A DNA stretch of 64,000 bases from Ashinkailepas kermadecensis (GCA_034440615.1 JAOTOM010002715.1:51280-115279), one strand, 5' to 3'. Shown: positions 11,045-21,783, counted from the first letter of the stretch. Notes: a model not told the origin generated them from the sequence alone. Translations and numbers: made by a program.

Positions 11045-11209
11045 CTCCTCGTCTATCTTGGTGCGGTCCCCGCCGCCGCCGCCCATGCTCTCGCGGCCGC
11101 CGCCGCCGCCGCCGCCACCGCGACGCTGCCGACAGTCCCTGGCGATGTGGCCGGCGCCGCCGCAGCTGTTGCAGATCACGTTGTTGGTGATGTTCGGCTT
11201 GTCCGGACA
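11045..11209 (-). CDS. SF1: SF1 coding exon 8: zinc knuckle 2
   Basis: The acceptor is CTCCCCGCAG| and the donor is GAG|GTCGGT. It encodes residues 352-406: CPDKPNITNNV, knuckle CNSCGGAGHIARDC, an eight-Gly stretch, RESMGGGGGDRTKIDEE. CCHC knuckles of SF1 bind the RNA backbone non-specifically. The intron just after this donor turns into about 30 copies of a 35-bp repeat that resembles the donor region itself. The exon frame is open for 20 more codons in the intron. Confidence 0.97.
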
Positions 11210-11388
11210 CTGCGGGGAGACGTTAGATGTTAGACGTTAGATGTTAGATGATGATAGATGACATGGTGGCGTGATGTTAGAGACACGAGACACGGAACGC
11301 CACTGCTGCAGGGACACGATACACGGGCTAGACAGTTCAGATGCCGCATGTAGATGCAGTACACAGGGAGGCATTCATATGTTCTAAA

Positions 11389-11442
11389 TGGGCGCTACAT
11401 GACCGATGTAGTCGATGCGCCCTAAAGCCCTAATAACTAACT
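11389..11442 (+). mobile_element. Solo LINE 3' tail with 13-bp TSD
   Basis: A 54-bp insertion reading TGGGCGCTACATGACCGATG, GTCGATGCGCCCTAAAGCCC, TAATAACTAACT. The TSD is CATATGTTCTAAA / CATACGTTCTAAA (11376-11388, 11443-11455; one mismatch). Opposite orientation to SF1, intron 7. Confidence 0.9.
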
Positions 11443-11668
11443 CATACGTTCTAAAGTTCACAATTTCCAACGTTAATAATTTCCATTATTAATAATTTCC
11501 ATTCCAGTTTTGGGAAGTTCATTCCCAAAACTGTGGAAGTTAGCCATCAAATTGGAAGTTAACTTACAAAAGTCAGAACGTTAGGCAAGATTAGGTTACT
11601 TAGGCTAGGTTAGGTTTCGTTTGGTTCCTATCCAGGCTACTTTGGAAGTTCACTTCCAATGTTGGGGA

Positions 11669-11857
11669 GGGAGCGGCTCCCTCCCCTAGATCAGTGGGTA
11701 GGGCATCGGACTCTTGACCGCAAGATTGTGGGTTCGAATCTCACAACCGACGGCATTACCGAGTCCACCCGCGACCAGTCGGCGTGGTCGCTACGCTATA
11801 TGTTGGCGACGCTATATGAGCCAGCGGTTGAATGCGTCGTAAAAACACAAGGTTCTT
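11669..11857 (+). mobile_element. tRNA-Lys-like SINE with TSD
   Basis: Head CAGTGGGTAGGGCATCGGAC then CTTG, and B box GGGTTCGAATCTC. The anticodon arm resembles tRNA-Lys (GGACTCTTGA). The 3' end has paired GCGACGC / GCGTCGT segments and a short A-rich end. A perfect 16-bp TSD CTTCCAATGTTGGGGA lies at 11653-11668 and 11858-11873. It lies in SF1 intron 7, antisense to SF1. Confidence 0.9.
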
Positions 11858-12235
11858 CTTCCAATGTTGGGGAAGTTAACTTCCAATTTGGAATCTAACT
11901 TCTAATCTGGAAATCATGAACTTTGGAAAATATAAACATCTACTGTTTGGGCTGTTTTTGAAACTCACTTCCAATTTTTGGAATTGAGCTTCCGGTCTGG
12001 AAATTATGAAGGTTGGAAGTTCTGAACTTTGGAAGATACAGTATGCCACCAGTACATGACTGCATAAATATTCAGTATTTGCGTGGAAAATGACAAGGAA
12101 CCGAATAAAATATTTGCATCTGAGGGCGTGGCAATGAAACCATATATTTGTTTTAAAATTTCGATTTTTAAGCACCAAAATAAATTACATTTTATGAATG
12201 ATATCAAATGCAGCAAAATGAATGGCATTTGTTTC

Positions 12236-12293
12236 TATTGATTTACTATTTGGGCTTAAGGGCGCGCCGACTGCAGGGTCATTTGGCGCCCAT
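12236..12293 (-). mobile_element. Solo LINE 3' tail
   Basis: Same element as at 2587 (TATTTGGGCTTAAGGGCGCG, CGACTGCAGGGTCATTTGGC, GCCCAT). Flanks give no clear TSD. SF1 intron 7. Confidence 0.78.
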
Positions 12294-13069
12294 ACCTTTC
12301 TTTCTAATAAGTGGTGTTGCGCACCACACAAGAAAAATACATGACAAATAATTTAAATTGGACGCAATGTATTTCAACATACCACATAGGAAAAATGGAC
12401 ATCGTGGACATCAATATCAGAACAGTAAACAGGACGTACGACTATAATAAATTTCGACCAGTGGTTGGCTCACCAGGGTGCAGTTGGCGCCACAACCGGT
12501 TTGTGGCGCAGGGGGAGGGGTGAGAACGTGTCCGAAAGGCACAGAGTCGAGTCCAGGACAGGGACCGGTGGATGGACGAGTCGGCGCCAAACAAGTAGGA
12601 GAGGGAAGACGACGAGGTGACGAGAACGGCCCAGCAGCGGACCAGCACGCCTGCCTCAGCCGCAAGCCAAGCCGCAGAGACGCCTGCCTCAGCCGCAAGC
12701 CAAGCCGCAGAGACGCACGCGTACGCCTTCACAAGACTTCGCCACACAACTCCTGGGCTAGGTGGTGGTGCAGATTGGTGGTCAGGGACACGACAGCTGT
12801 AATGACAGGAACTGGAGCACAAACTGATGATAGGCAGCGCGGACGATTGATGTGTGTTGGGCGGATTGTCGACTCGTTTTAGCAGGAATAAAGCGCGATT
12901 TTACTACCCAACAGGGTTCAGTCATACCACCCAGCAGCGACGGCCTACAACACCAACAGCCCATTCCACAACACCCGACATCGTGTAGAGGCTACCACAC
13001 CAGCAGTCCACCCCACCAGCCAAGGGTGGGCTCGGGCCGTTGCCGGGACCACAGCGCAGTCTATCTCAC

Positions 13070-13198
13070 CTGCCAGCTCTTGTGGTTGTTGGCTCCGCAG
13101 TTGTTGCAGCGCGGCCCCTCCTGCTCGCGCAGCGTGCCGTTCAGCAGCGCCAGCTCGCGCAGCTGGTTACGACGCAGGTCGTTCTGGTCCTCGGGCAC
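13070..13198 (-). CDS. SF1: SF1 coding exon 7: QUA2 and start of zinc knuckle 1
   Basis: The acceptor is GTTGGCCAG| and the donor is CAG|GTGAGA. It encodes residues 309-351. The QUA2 helix, [20 protein letters not shown], recognises the 5' part of the branchpoint sequence in human SF1. It then starts the first CCHC knuckle ([13 protein letters not shown]), whose last Cys is the first residue of exon 8. Human SF1 lacks a full first knuckle here; I expect two knuckles to be usual in invertebrate SF1, from memory of the family. Confidence 0.97.
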
Positions 13199-13239
13199 CT
13201 GGCCAACCACGCGACAGTCGTCAGAACGGCCGGCGGCGG

Positions 13240-13548
13240 GTCATCAGGTCGGCCCCCCCACCCCCGCGGGGCAATAGGGCCGCCACCCCACCCCCGGCGG
13301 TCAAAAAAACCCCCCCCCCCCCCCCGCGCGGCACCACCACCCCCCACCCCCCCCCCGCCCCGCCCCCCCACCCCCCCCCCACCCCCCCCCAACCCCCCCA
13401 CCCCCCCCCCCCCCCCGCCCGGTCAACCCCCCCACACCCCACACCCGCGCCCCTCACCCCCGCCCCCCCACCACCCGGGCCTCAACCCCCCCCCCACACC
13501 ACACCCCCGCACACCACCCCCCCCACCCCACCCCCGCGTCACATAACT
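13240..13548. other. C-rich low-quality stretch in SF1 intron 6
   Basis: Long C homopolymers broken by GCGCGG or ACCACC-like pieces, probably an expanded or mis-called repeat. It lies between the exon 7 acceptor and the 30-bp array. Confidence 0.6.
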
Positions 13549-13557
13549 TCCGCCACA

Positions 13558-13737
13558 CCACCCCACCGGCGGGTCATCAGGTCGGCACCACCACACCGGC
13601 GGGTCATCAGGTCGGCCACACCACACCGGCGGGTCATCAGGTCGGCCACACCACACCGGCGGGTCATCAGGTCGGCCACACCACACCGGCGGGTCATCAG
13701 GTCGGCACCACCACACCGGCGGGTCATCAGGTCCACC
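13558..13737. repeat. 30-bp minisatellite upstream of exon 7
   Basis: About six copies of CACACCGGCGGGTCATCAGG + TCGGCCACAC. A first unit is visible at about 13230, 30 bp from the exon 7 acceptor. Confidence 0.9.
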
Positions 13738-14216
13738 AGCCTGCAGACCTGCTGGGGGCCTGCTGGCCAGCCGTCGCCGCCGACCAGCCACCGCCGCCAG
13801 ACACACTGACACCGGGCCGAGTCAACTGGGCCGCTGCGCTCGGGTGCGTCCACTTCACGGCCACTTTACACTCATTCTTCGCCCGACTAACTACACGACA
13901 CTAAACTGAGGGCAACACACGACAGAGCCAACAGCACAGGCCGGGCGGCCCACAACTGCAGGCGCCACGGCGCCACGACGCCACGGCTGCATCGATCCTC
14001 CCCGGCTGAATCCGGACCGGCGCGGCCACTGGCCGGGAGTCCAACGTCCGACACCCGCCCCGTGCCTGCCCACTACACTGGTGTCTGATGTCACACACCG
14101 TACACATGCGATGACGACGCAGTGAGGACTGTGACTGTGAGGCACGCCACTGGACCGTCAGCCGTGCTGACCTCGACGCCACGCCACTGCCCCGTCGGTC
14201 AGTGGGCCGTACTGAC

Positions 14217-14413
14217 CTCGACGCCCTGGCGGATGATCTCCTTGATACGGTCGACGGCGCGCTTGACGCACTCGGGGTTGATGCTGCTGATGATGGCGTG
14301 CAGCGGCTCGTCCTCGCCCGGCATGGGCAGGCCGTCCTTGCGGCCCACCTTGCCCTCCTTCACCGAGCCCTTGCCGCGCAGGATGATCTTGGCGCCAGAC
14401 TCCTTCTCCAGCG
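14217..14413 (-). CDS. SF1: SF1 coding exon 6: second part of KH domain
   Basis: The acceptor is TGCGGCCAG| and the donor is GAG|GTCAGTAC. The exon encodes residues 244-308, beginning LEKESGAKIILRGKGSVKEG and continuing KVGRKDG, PGEDEPLHA and RIKEIIRQGVE. The variable KVGRKDG loop is a signature of the STAR/SF1 KH family. Both borders have imperfect duplicates beside them: the acceptor plus about 20 exon bases at roughly 14447-14490, and a donor-like copy at roughly 14160-14182. Confidence 0.98.
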
Positions 14414-14540
14414 CTGGCCGCAGACAGCACAGGTCAGCACAGGTCATCGCTTGGCGCCCCGACTCCTTCTCCAGGGCTGGCCGCAGATTGCACAGACCAT
14501 GGCGACAATCTGTCTGAATGGGCGAACTGTCTGATCAGAT

Positions 14541-14909
14541 AGGAGCTCAGTTGGTAGAGCGTCGGACTCTTGATCGCAAGATTGTGGGTTCGAATCTCAC
14601 AACCGACGGCATTTACTGACTCCACCGGCGACCAATCGGCGTGAGAGGTTGGCGTCGCTATATGACCTAGCGGTTGAATGCGTCGTAAAAGAACCCAAGG
14701 TCCTTCTTAGACCCTTGACTTTTCTCAGGACATTCTAGGTCATTGATCTAATTTACCTTGAGATGACCTTTTCAGGGCTTCTGGGTCAATTGCTGTTAAT
14801 GTGGATGCCGAAACCGAATTTGGCGTCCATTGTAGGCTCAAGGTAAGGAAAATAATGTTATAAGGGTATCTCCCTGGAGTTTCCAAAACGATAAAATGAG
14901 AATGGGCAA
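14541..14909 (+). mobile_element. Long tRNA-Lys-like SINE with extra 200-bp 3' module
   Basis: Head GAGCTCAGTTGGTAGAGCGT then CGGACTCTTGATCGC and B box GGTTCGAATC. The usual stem-loop (GCGTCGCTATATGA...GCGTCG) is followed by about 200 bp beginning AGACCCTTGACTTTTCTCAG. A 25-bp direct repeat with one mismatch flanks it (14516-14540 and 14910-14934). The 200-bp module occurs again at about 22325-22515. Confidence 0.85.
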
Positions 14910-16082
14910 GAATGGGCAAACTGTCTGATCAGATGGGGTCACCACGGGTCACGGCAGTGTCCAGGTAGCGCTAGCTGGGGTCACGGCAGTGGTAACAAGG
15001 AACTCAGGTCACGACAAACTGGGCACGGACTCCACTCACCCGTCGAAGTTGCTTGGGCTCAGGGTCAGGGCTAACGGTTAACGGCGTAAGAGTTGCACTA
15101 CCCTAACGCGCTCGCCTGACAACCTGGAAGTCCGACAAAGCAGCCAGGACAACTGAGGTCGTGTTTTTCAGCTACAACCTGGACAACTGGGAGCGTGAAA
15201 GGGCAGCGTGAAAGGAAAGAGCATCTCTGAAGTCAGGTTATGTTTAGGTGGTTGAGACCAATCGTCTGATCGCACGCCAACGGCGAAGTAGACCAGTGAG
15301 CCAAAAGCGTCAGGATTTGGGCCGGAGATGACAAACAGCAAAGATCGATTTTACGCTATTATCTGACCTCACAAGCAACCTACCACTCCCACATTTCAAC
15401 CTACCACTCCCACATTTCAACCTACCACTCCCACATTTCTATGCCGAAGTACGAAAAATAGAACGGAAGTCCACGACAATTGCACCGGAAAATGATGAAG
15501 GCTAAAAAATGAACTGACATGAAAAGGATGAATGCTGAAACAAACTGATATAAGGCGGCTCAACGTTAATGCATTCGCCGGCTGCCCCACCAAACCGCGC
15601 GGGTTTGCATCCAGAAACTTGGTCATTATTCCCAGGTTTTACTGCAAATTGTCCATCCCAACGTCATCCCTCGAGTGTCAGCTTCGGGGTCCTGCTGCAG
15701 ATTGTCCAGCCCAGTGAAAGCAGACGAAAAAGTTCACGGAGCCTGCTGCAGATATTACCCAGCCCAATGGGAGTCGACGAACAAGTTCATTCGGAAAGAC
15801 GACAACGACGTCGCTAAGACCACGGCCGGCCAGCACGTCAGTCCGGGTGGCGGGAAAACGCTGTCCACGTGGCGGGAAGTAAACCAACACCATCCCCATC
15901 CCCATCCATCCATTCAGCGCGCGTCGCCGACGGCAATGAGGAGCGCGTGTGCCTGCCGCACTCCAGCTGGCAGCGGTCCGGCTGTCCGGGGCCGGCCAGT
16001 GTCGTGACCTCGCATGACCTGATGTGATCTGTGGTGACCACACGACCTGAAGTGACCAAGTGTGATCCGGCAAGGCCTGCTG

Positions 16083-16135
16083 ATCGATCATTTGGGCTTA
16101 AGGGCGCGCCGACTACGAGATCATTTAGCGCCCAT
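16083..16135 (-). mobile_element. Solo LINE 3' tail
   Basis: TCATTTGGGCTTAAGGGCGC, GCCGACTACGAGATCATTTA, GCGCCCAT. Lies about 80 bp downstream (plus coordinates below) of SF1 exon 5, in intron 5. TSD not resolved. Confidence 0.78.
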
Positions 16136-16215
16136 CCCAGCGCCGTACAGGCCAAATACCAGCTGGGCGGGTATTTATCAGATGTGACCTGTCGTCACAT
16201 CTGGTCGGTACTCAC

Positions 16216-16322
16216 ACTTGAGCGTGTTGCCGCGCGGACCGATCAGCAGACCGACGAAGTTGATGTCCGGGTGCTCCTCCTGCGGGATCACTATCTTGTC
16301 CGTCACCCGAGTCGTCGGCGGC
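16216..16322 (-). CDS. SF1: SF1 coding exon 5: first part of KH domain
   Basis: The acceptor is GGTCCGCAG| and the donor is AAGT|GTGAGTAC. The exon encodes residues 208-242, PPTTRVTDKIVIPQEEHPD then INFVGLLIGPRGNTLK. This contains beta-1, alpha-1 and the GPRG loop of the type I KH fold, which grips the branchpoint sequence in the RNA-binding groove. It ends with T of a Ser codon shared with exon 6. Confidence 0.97.
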
Positions 16323-16455
16323 CTGCGGACCACCGGGCGACGTCACACTCAGACCATGCGCACAGTGGGGTATCCCAGAGGCGGAGATCACCGAGCAACC
16401 GCCTCCCCTGGCCTGTCAAACCTGCGTGCTGCTCGTGTCTTTACAAAAAGCAGTC

Positions 16456-16514
16456 TTGATTGATTGAGTATTTGGGTTTAAGGGCGCGCCGACTACGACG
16501 TCATTTAGCGTCCA
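16456..16514 (-). mobile_element. Solo LINE 3' tail with 14-bp TSD
   Basis: A 59-bp insertion (TTGATTGATTGAGTATTTGG, GTTTAAGGGCGCGCC...TTTAGCGTCCA). A perfect TSD TACAAAAAGCAGTC lies at 16442-16455 and 16515-16528. SF1 intron 4. Confidence 0.92.
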
Positions 16515-17070
16515 TACAAAAAGCAGTCACTAAGCTAAATTTACACCTGACGGCCATCAGCTTGGCTCACTGAGAACCCAAAACGCCGCTGTCTTTCCAC
16601 GGCAGCAGCGATCATAATTGGCAGCAATGACGTCATAACTGCACTGAACAAAGCCAACGGACAACAGCCATGCCGCCAAAGACAACTGTGACGTAAGACG
16701 ACTCGATGCCTGGTTATGGCTGGGGTGTAGACTAATACAACTCGATACCTGGCTATGGCTGGAGTGTAGACTAAGACGGCTCGATACCACAGCCGCGGCA
16801 GTTCTGCGCGACTACATTTCCTGCCGCACAGCGACTACCGTGAGAGACTACACCGTAAGACTACAACGCGACAGCGAAGGGTAAATTTACGTTTGAATTG
16901 CTGGAATTGGACAGTAGTGTGCAGGCCACCGAATTTGGACAAGACTTAAGTTTCGTGTGTGACAATCTTTTCTTGCATTTACCTTTGCGCCTTTGATCCC
17001 TTTATACAACAAAACAAGAAATGTTCAGCCATTTCCACGCGGCACCATTCAATCTCCAATCAAGACATTG

Positions 17071-17130
17071 TGGGCGCTGTATAACCAATGCAATTGAAGT
17101 GCCCTAAAACCCTGATAACTAACTAACTAA
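17071..17130 (+). mobile_element. Solo LINE 3' tail
   Basis: TGGGCGCTGTATAACCAATG, GAAGTGCCCTAAAACCCTGA, TAACTAACTAACTAA. The stem is degraded (GGGCGC / GTGCCC). It lies just 3' of SF1 exon 4. Confidence 0.78.
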
Positions 17131-17223
17131 GGGAGAGGATAACACCCCGGAGAGGATAACGTCCTGGACGACACAAGCGGCGGACAGCGCGGCTGCCACG
17201 GGTGCGCCGCGGCTGCCACTGAC

Positions 17224-17376
17224 TTGTAGTCGAGCGGCGGCTTGTAGTCGGGGTTGAGCTCGAACATCTTCTGAATGAGCCGGTGTCGGTCGTCCTCGAG
17301 CCGGCGCCGGGTGCGGTAGTCGCGCGTGTTGAGCCGCTTGCCGTCGCTGCTGTAGATGGGCTCCGGCGACGGTGAC
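17224..17376 (-). CDS. SF1: SF1 coding exon 4: SPSP motif and helix hairpin
   Basis: The acceptor is GCGCCAG| and the donor is AA|GTCAGT, a weak but phase-correct site. The exon encodes SPSPEPIYSSDGKRLNTRD and then a charged helical hairpin ending NPDYKPPLDY. In the human protein the two serines of the SPSP motif are phosphorylated (KIS/UHMK1), which strengthens U2AF65 binding; conservation suggests the same here. The reading frame stays open past the donor, so intron retention would add residues. The long intron 3 upstream (7.2 kb) carries the 26-bp array. Confidence 0.97.
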
Positions 17377-17794
17377 CTGGCGCGGGCGGGGCCGCCAGTC
17401 AGCGCTCGCCGCTCCACACGTCGCACGGCATCCCCCAGCCCACTCCCCACAGCGGTCGGCCGGCCTTTGGAGCTGTCGTGACGCGTCCCACCGCTGGGCC
17501 GGCCGGCACCGGCCCTCTCCCACGTCCAGACGTGGCGGCCGCTGAGGCAGGCACTAGGAAACTCGGCAGGTGGTGAGGTTCGAACTCGAGTCCAACGTCA
17601 GTCGCCCTAACCGCCAGCCTGCCACGACCGGAAGCCGTGGACGGGAAGCATGTGGAAGGCCGGAGGTCGAGGCGTATGGGGACGGCTGGAGGCCAGGCGG
17701 GGTGAAGGCGTTGTGACGCAACGTGTTCCATGTATCGACCCGCTGTGGTGGCCGCCCGTGCTGCGAGTCGAGATACGTGTCCTCGTCGGTGGGG

Positions 17795-19172
17795 TGGGGG
17801 TGAACTGTCCTCACCAGTGGCGGGGGTGAACTGTCCTCACCAGTGGCGGGGGTGAACTGTCCTCACCAGTGGCGGGGGGTGAACTGTCCTCACCAGTGGC
17901 GGGGTGAACTGTCCTCACCAGTGGCGGGGGTGAACTGTCCTCACCAGTGGCGGGGGGTGAACTGTCCTCACCAGTGGCGGGGGTGAACTGTCCTCACCAG
18001 TGGCGGGGGTGAACTGTCCTCACCAGTGACGGGGGTGAACTGTCCTCACTGATGGCGGGGGTGAACCGTCCTCACCAGTGGCGGGGTGAACCGTCCTCAC
18101 CAGTGGCGGGGGTGAACTGTCCTCACCAGTGGCGGGGGTGAACTGTCCTCACCAGTGGCGGGGGTGAACTGTCCTCACTGATGGCGGGGGTGAACTGTCC
18201 TCATCGGTGGGGTGGGGGTGAACTGTCCTCACCAGTGGCGGGGGTGAACTGTCCTCACCAGTGGCGGGGGTGAACTGTCCTCACCAGTGGCGGGGGTGAA
18301 CTGTCCTCACCAGTGGCAGGGGTGAACTGTCCTCACCAGTGGCGGGGTGAACTGTCCTCACCAGTGGCGGGGGTGAACTGTCCCCACTGATGGCGGGGGT
18401 GAACTGTCCTCATCGGTGGGGGCGGGTGAACTGTCCTCACCACTGGCGGGGGGTGAACTGTCCTCACCAGTGGCGGGGGTGAACTGTCCTCACCAGTGGC
18501 GGGGGTGAACTGCTCACGTGGGGGTGAACTGTCCTCACCAGTGGCGGGGGTGAACTGTCCTCACCAGTGGCAGAGTGAACTGTCCTCACCAGTGGCGGGG
18601 GTGAACTGTCCTCACCAGTGGCAGAGTGAACTGTCCTCACCAGTGGCGGGGGTGAACTGTCCCCACTGATGGCGGGGGTGAACTGTCCTCATCGGTGGGG
18701 TGGGGGTGAACTGTCCTCACCAGTGGCGGGGGTGAACCGTCCTCACCAGTGGCGAGGGTGAACTGTCCCCACTGATGGCGGGGGTGAACTGTCCTCATCG
18801 GTGGGGTGGGGGTGAACTGTCCTCACCAGTGGCGGGGGTGAACTGTCCTCACTGATGGCGGGGTGAACTGTCCTCACCAGTGGCGGGGTGAACTGTCCCC
18901 ACTGATGGCGGGGGTGAACCGTCCTCACCAGTGGCGGGGGTGAACCGTCCTCACCAGTGGCGGGGGTGAACTGTCCTCACCAGTGGCGGGGGTGAACTGT
19001 CCTCAACCAGTGGCGGGGGTGAACTGTCCTCACCAGTGGCGGGGGTGAACTGTCCTCACCAGTGGCGGGGGTGAACTGTCCTCACTGATGGCGGGGGTGA
19101 ACTGTCCTCACCAGTGGCGGGGTGAACTGTCCTCACCAGTGGCGGGGGTGAACTGTCCTCACTAATAACGGG
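17795..19172. repeat. 26-bp minisatellite, about 50 copies
   Basis: Unit GGCGGGGGTGAACTGTCCTC + ACCAGT with variants (CAGAG, ACTGATG). The minus (SF1-sense) strand of each unit contains CTG|GTGAGGAC, a fair match to a 5' splice site. SF1 intron 3. Confidence 0.94.
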
Positions 19173-19329
19173 GGTGAACTGCCCGAACGGACGAATGGAG
19201 AGGAAGGGGCGTATGATTATGAACTCCTAAGCGGGCCGTGTTGCCGTGTTGTGCACGCACCGCGCTCTGTGTGGGGAGGGGAACTACGGCATGTTCCCAG
19301 AGCCAAACACGGCACAATGATCCAATACT

Positions 19330-19650
19330 GACACGGCAGGAGCATCTGGAGTCGGGGGCTACCACGGCAGGTGGGAGGTGTGCCGGACACAACAGCTGCC
19401 CCGGACGGCACGGCGGGAGCATCTGGAGTTGGGAGCTACCACGGCAGGTGGGAGGTGTGCCGGACACAACAGCTGCCCCGGACGGCACGGCGGGAGCATC
19501 TGGAGTTGGGAGCTACAGGCGGTGGAGGTGTGCCGGACACAACAGCTGCCCCGGACGGCACGGCGGGATCATCTGGAGTTGGGAGCTACCACGGCAGGTG
19601 GGAGGTGTGCCGGACACAACAGCTGCCCCGGACGGCACGGCGGGAGCAGG
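19330..19650. repeat. 77-bp tandem repeat, about four copies
   Basis: Units start GTGGGAGGTGTGCCGGACAC at 19371 and 19448 and recur near 19523 and 19599. SF1 intron 3. Confidence 0.9.
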
Positions 19651-20429
19651 TGACGCTGACGGACGGTCCGGCGGGACTGGACTGGACTGGACTCGGCTGA
19701 CACCCCGCGGCGGCACGGTCAACGTCAGCCGGCCGTGACGGAGTCGCGTCACACGGCCGCACAGCTGGGGCTGGGGCTATGGGGGGGGGGCGTCCAGGGC
19801 AACCGGGGCCATGGTCGTAGGGGCAGGTCCGATGTTTGGACGATGTCGGCTGGGTTAGCCGTGCATCGCTGGTCGCCGTCCAGGGAGGTCAGGTCAGGTC
19901 AGGTCAGGTCTGTCTGTCTGTATGTCGCGGGCGCCACTTGTCACTACGGCGCTGCGTCTGAACGCAACTCGACACCGGCTCCGACGTGACTCCCAGACGG
20001 GTCAGGGCGCGTCAGGTCACACCGCGACCTGCGGGGCGGGTCACGAAGCCGTCACCCCACGACCGACGTGCCGGGGCCAGCCGCAGGTCGGCCGCCTCTC
20101 GACCGTCAGAGCGCCACGTCAGGTCAGGTCAGGTAGGTGGGGGTCGGGTCAGCCGCGAGTGCCGCAGGTACCCCTGTGCCGGGGCGTTAACGTCAGCAGT
20201 AACGGTAGTGCTCGAGTCAACAAGAGCTGACCGAGAACACCTGAGCAGGCAGCTGCAGCCTGTGGGACCAGCGGCGACCGACGTTGATCGATGACCAGAG
20301 CTGTACAGTCTGGTCAGTACAGTCGGTCTGTACAGGCTGTGCCAGATCAGCAGACCAGCAGTGATTAGATCGGTGATGGCAAAAAGCGGCAGATTATTAC
20401 ACCAGCCGATGACTACATCGATAAATCAC

Positions 20430-20940
20430 CAGGTCTGCAGATGGTCAGATACGCAGGTTAGATCTGCACGCCGGTATATCTGTACGTCACTAATTAGGAG
20501 GGCATTCGATCCGTAGATGATCAGATCTGTAGATGATCAGATGAGCAGGTTAGATCTGCACGCGAGTATATCTGTAGATCACTGTCAGGGGGTATTCGAC
20601 CCGTAGGTGATCGGATCTGCAGATGATCAGATCTGTAGATGATCAGATCTGTAGATATGGCGTTCAATGGTGTGTCGATAAGACACACCAAGGGCGGGCA
20701 GCTGGGTTAGATCCCGCGCCGCTTCCTGTAAAGGAAGCTGGAAGGCGAAGCTCTCTGTTTTGGCGCACAGCAGTGTGTTTGCCGCTGATTGGTCGATAAC
20801 AGCGGTGGCCGTCGCTGATGGGTCGATAACAGCAGTGCCTGCCGCTGATTGGTTGATAACAGCAGTACCTGCCGCTGATTGGTCGATAACAGCAGTGGCC
20901 ACCGCTGATTGGTCAATAATAGCAGTGGCCGTTCTGCTGA
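20430..20940. repeat. Diverged repeats: GATCAGATCTGTAGAT and 30-bp GCTGATTGGTCGATAACAGC arrays
   Basis: 20440-20660 carries irregular copies of GATCAGATCTGTAGATGATC. 20790-20935 carries about five copies of a 30-bp unit GCTGATTGGTCGATAACAGC + AGTGGCCGTC. SF1 intron 3. Confidence 0.85.
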
Positions 20941-21609
20941 ACAATGCGAAGACGCTCACTCGTCAGAGTTAATCCATGAAAGCGCGCCCTTATTCGGCAC
21001 GGCACATGTCATAGGTTAGTTCGGAATTGAAAAAAGGGAACACATTCTGGACAGCGTAGAGTTTTCCCGTAACGAATACCCAAGGCAAATCCCAAAAGAC
21101 GTGTGTTTCAGTGTTGCCAAGTGCGCGGGAGGGCGGTGCCAGACCGCTTTGTGAGCGTGACGCAGGAGGTATTATCGGCTGATCTGCACGGCGATGCCAC
21201 CGCTGCGCTTCAGTCGGGGCTGTATACCAGCGTCGAGTCCGTGTCAGTGTCATGGCCACTGGCACAGTCGTCTCGAGCGGCAGGCAATAGATGAGGCGAC
21301 TGTCGCCGCCTGAGATGAGACGGCGACAGTCGCGCCGGTCCCGTGTGTCCCTTTGGGCTCATTCTACGAGCAGTTTCTGAGAATTGATGGTTAGCAGATG
21401 TGACAACTAATCAGCACCAAAAACAACTGTGTTCAGCTTTTCACCAGCGTTTTTCGAAGAATTTTCAGGGAGATTTCGTGCGCTGCATCGACAAGGCTGA
21501 ACTGAAATTCAACTGAAATTCAAGCAAGCTTTCACTTGAATTTCCTTATTAGTAAGCGAACACAATAAGCAATAGCAGTTCGTAAAGCGTGAAATAATAG
21601 GCAATTGGG

Positions 21610-21771
21610 TGGCGGTTATTAGTTTTACGACACGTCGACCGTTGAGTCGTGTAGCGCCGCCAATATCTCAAGCCGATTAGTCGCGGGCGAAGAGTAGCGA
21701 CAAGTGAGACTCGAACCCACACTCTTTCGATTGTGAGACGGGCAACTTACACCTAGACTACTCGTCCCCAG
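21610..21771 (-). mobile_element. tRNA-Lys-like SINE with TSD
   Basis: This is the same subfamily as the 4529-4690 copy: head GGGGACGAGTAGTCTAGG on the minus strand, B box GGGTTCGAGTCTC, 3' stem-loop and TAAAACTAATAACC end. A perfect 12-bp TSD TAGGCAATTGGG lies at 21598-21609 and 21772-21783. It lies in SF1 intron 3, sense direction. Confidence 0.9.
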
Positions 21772-21783
21772 TAGGCAATTGGG

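Noticed and set aside
11693..11760. Functional tRNA-Lys gene
   Set aside because: The head continues into a SINE body with TSDs, and acceptor-stem pairing is poor.
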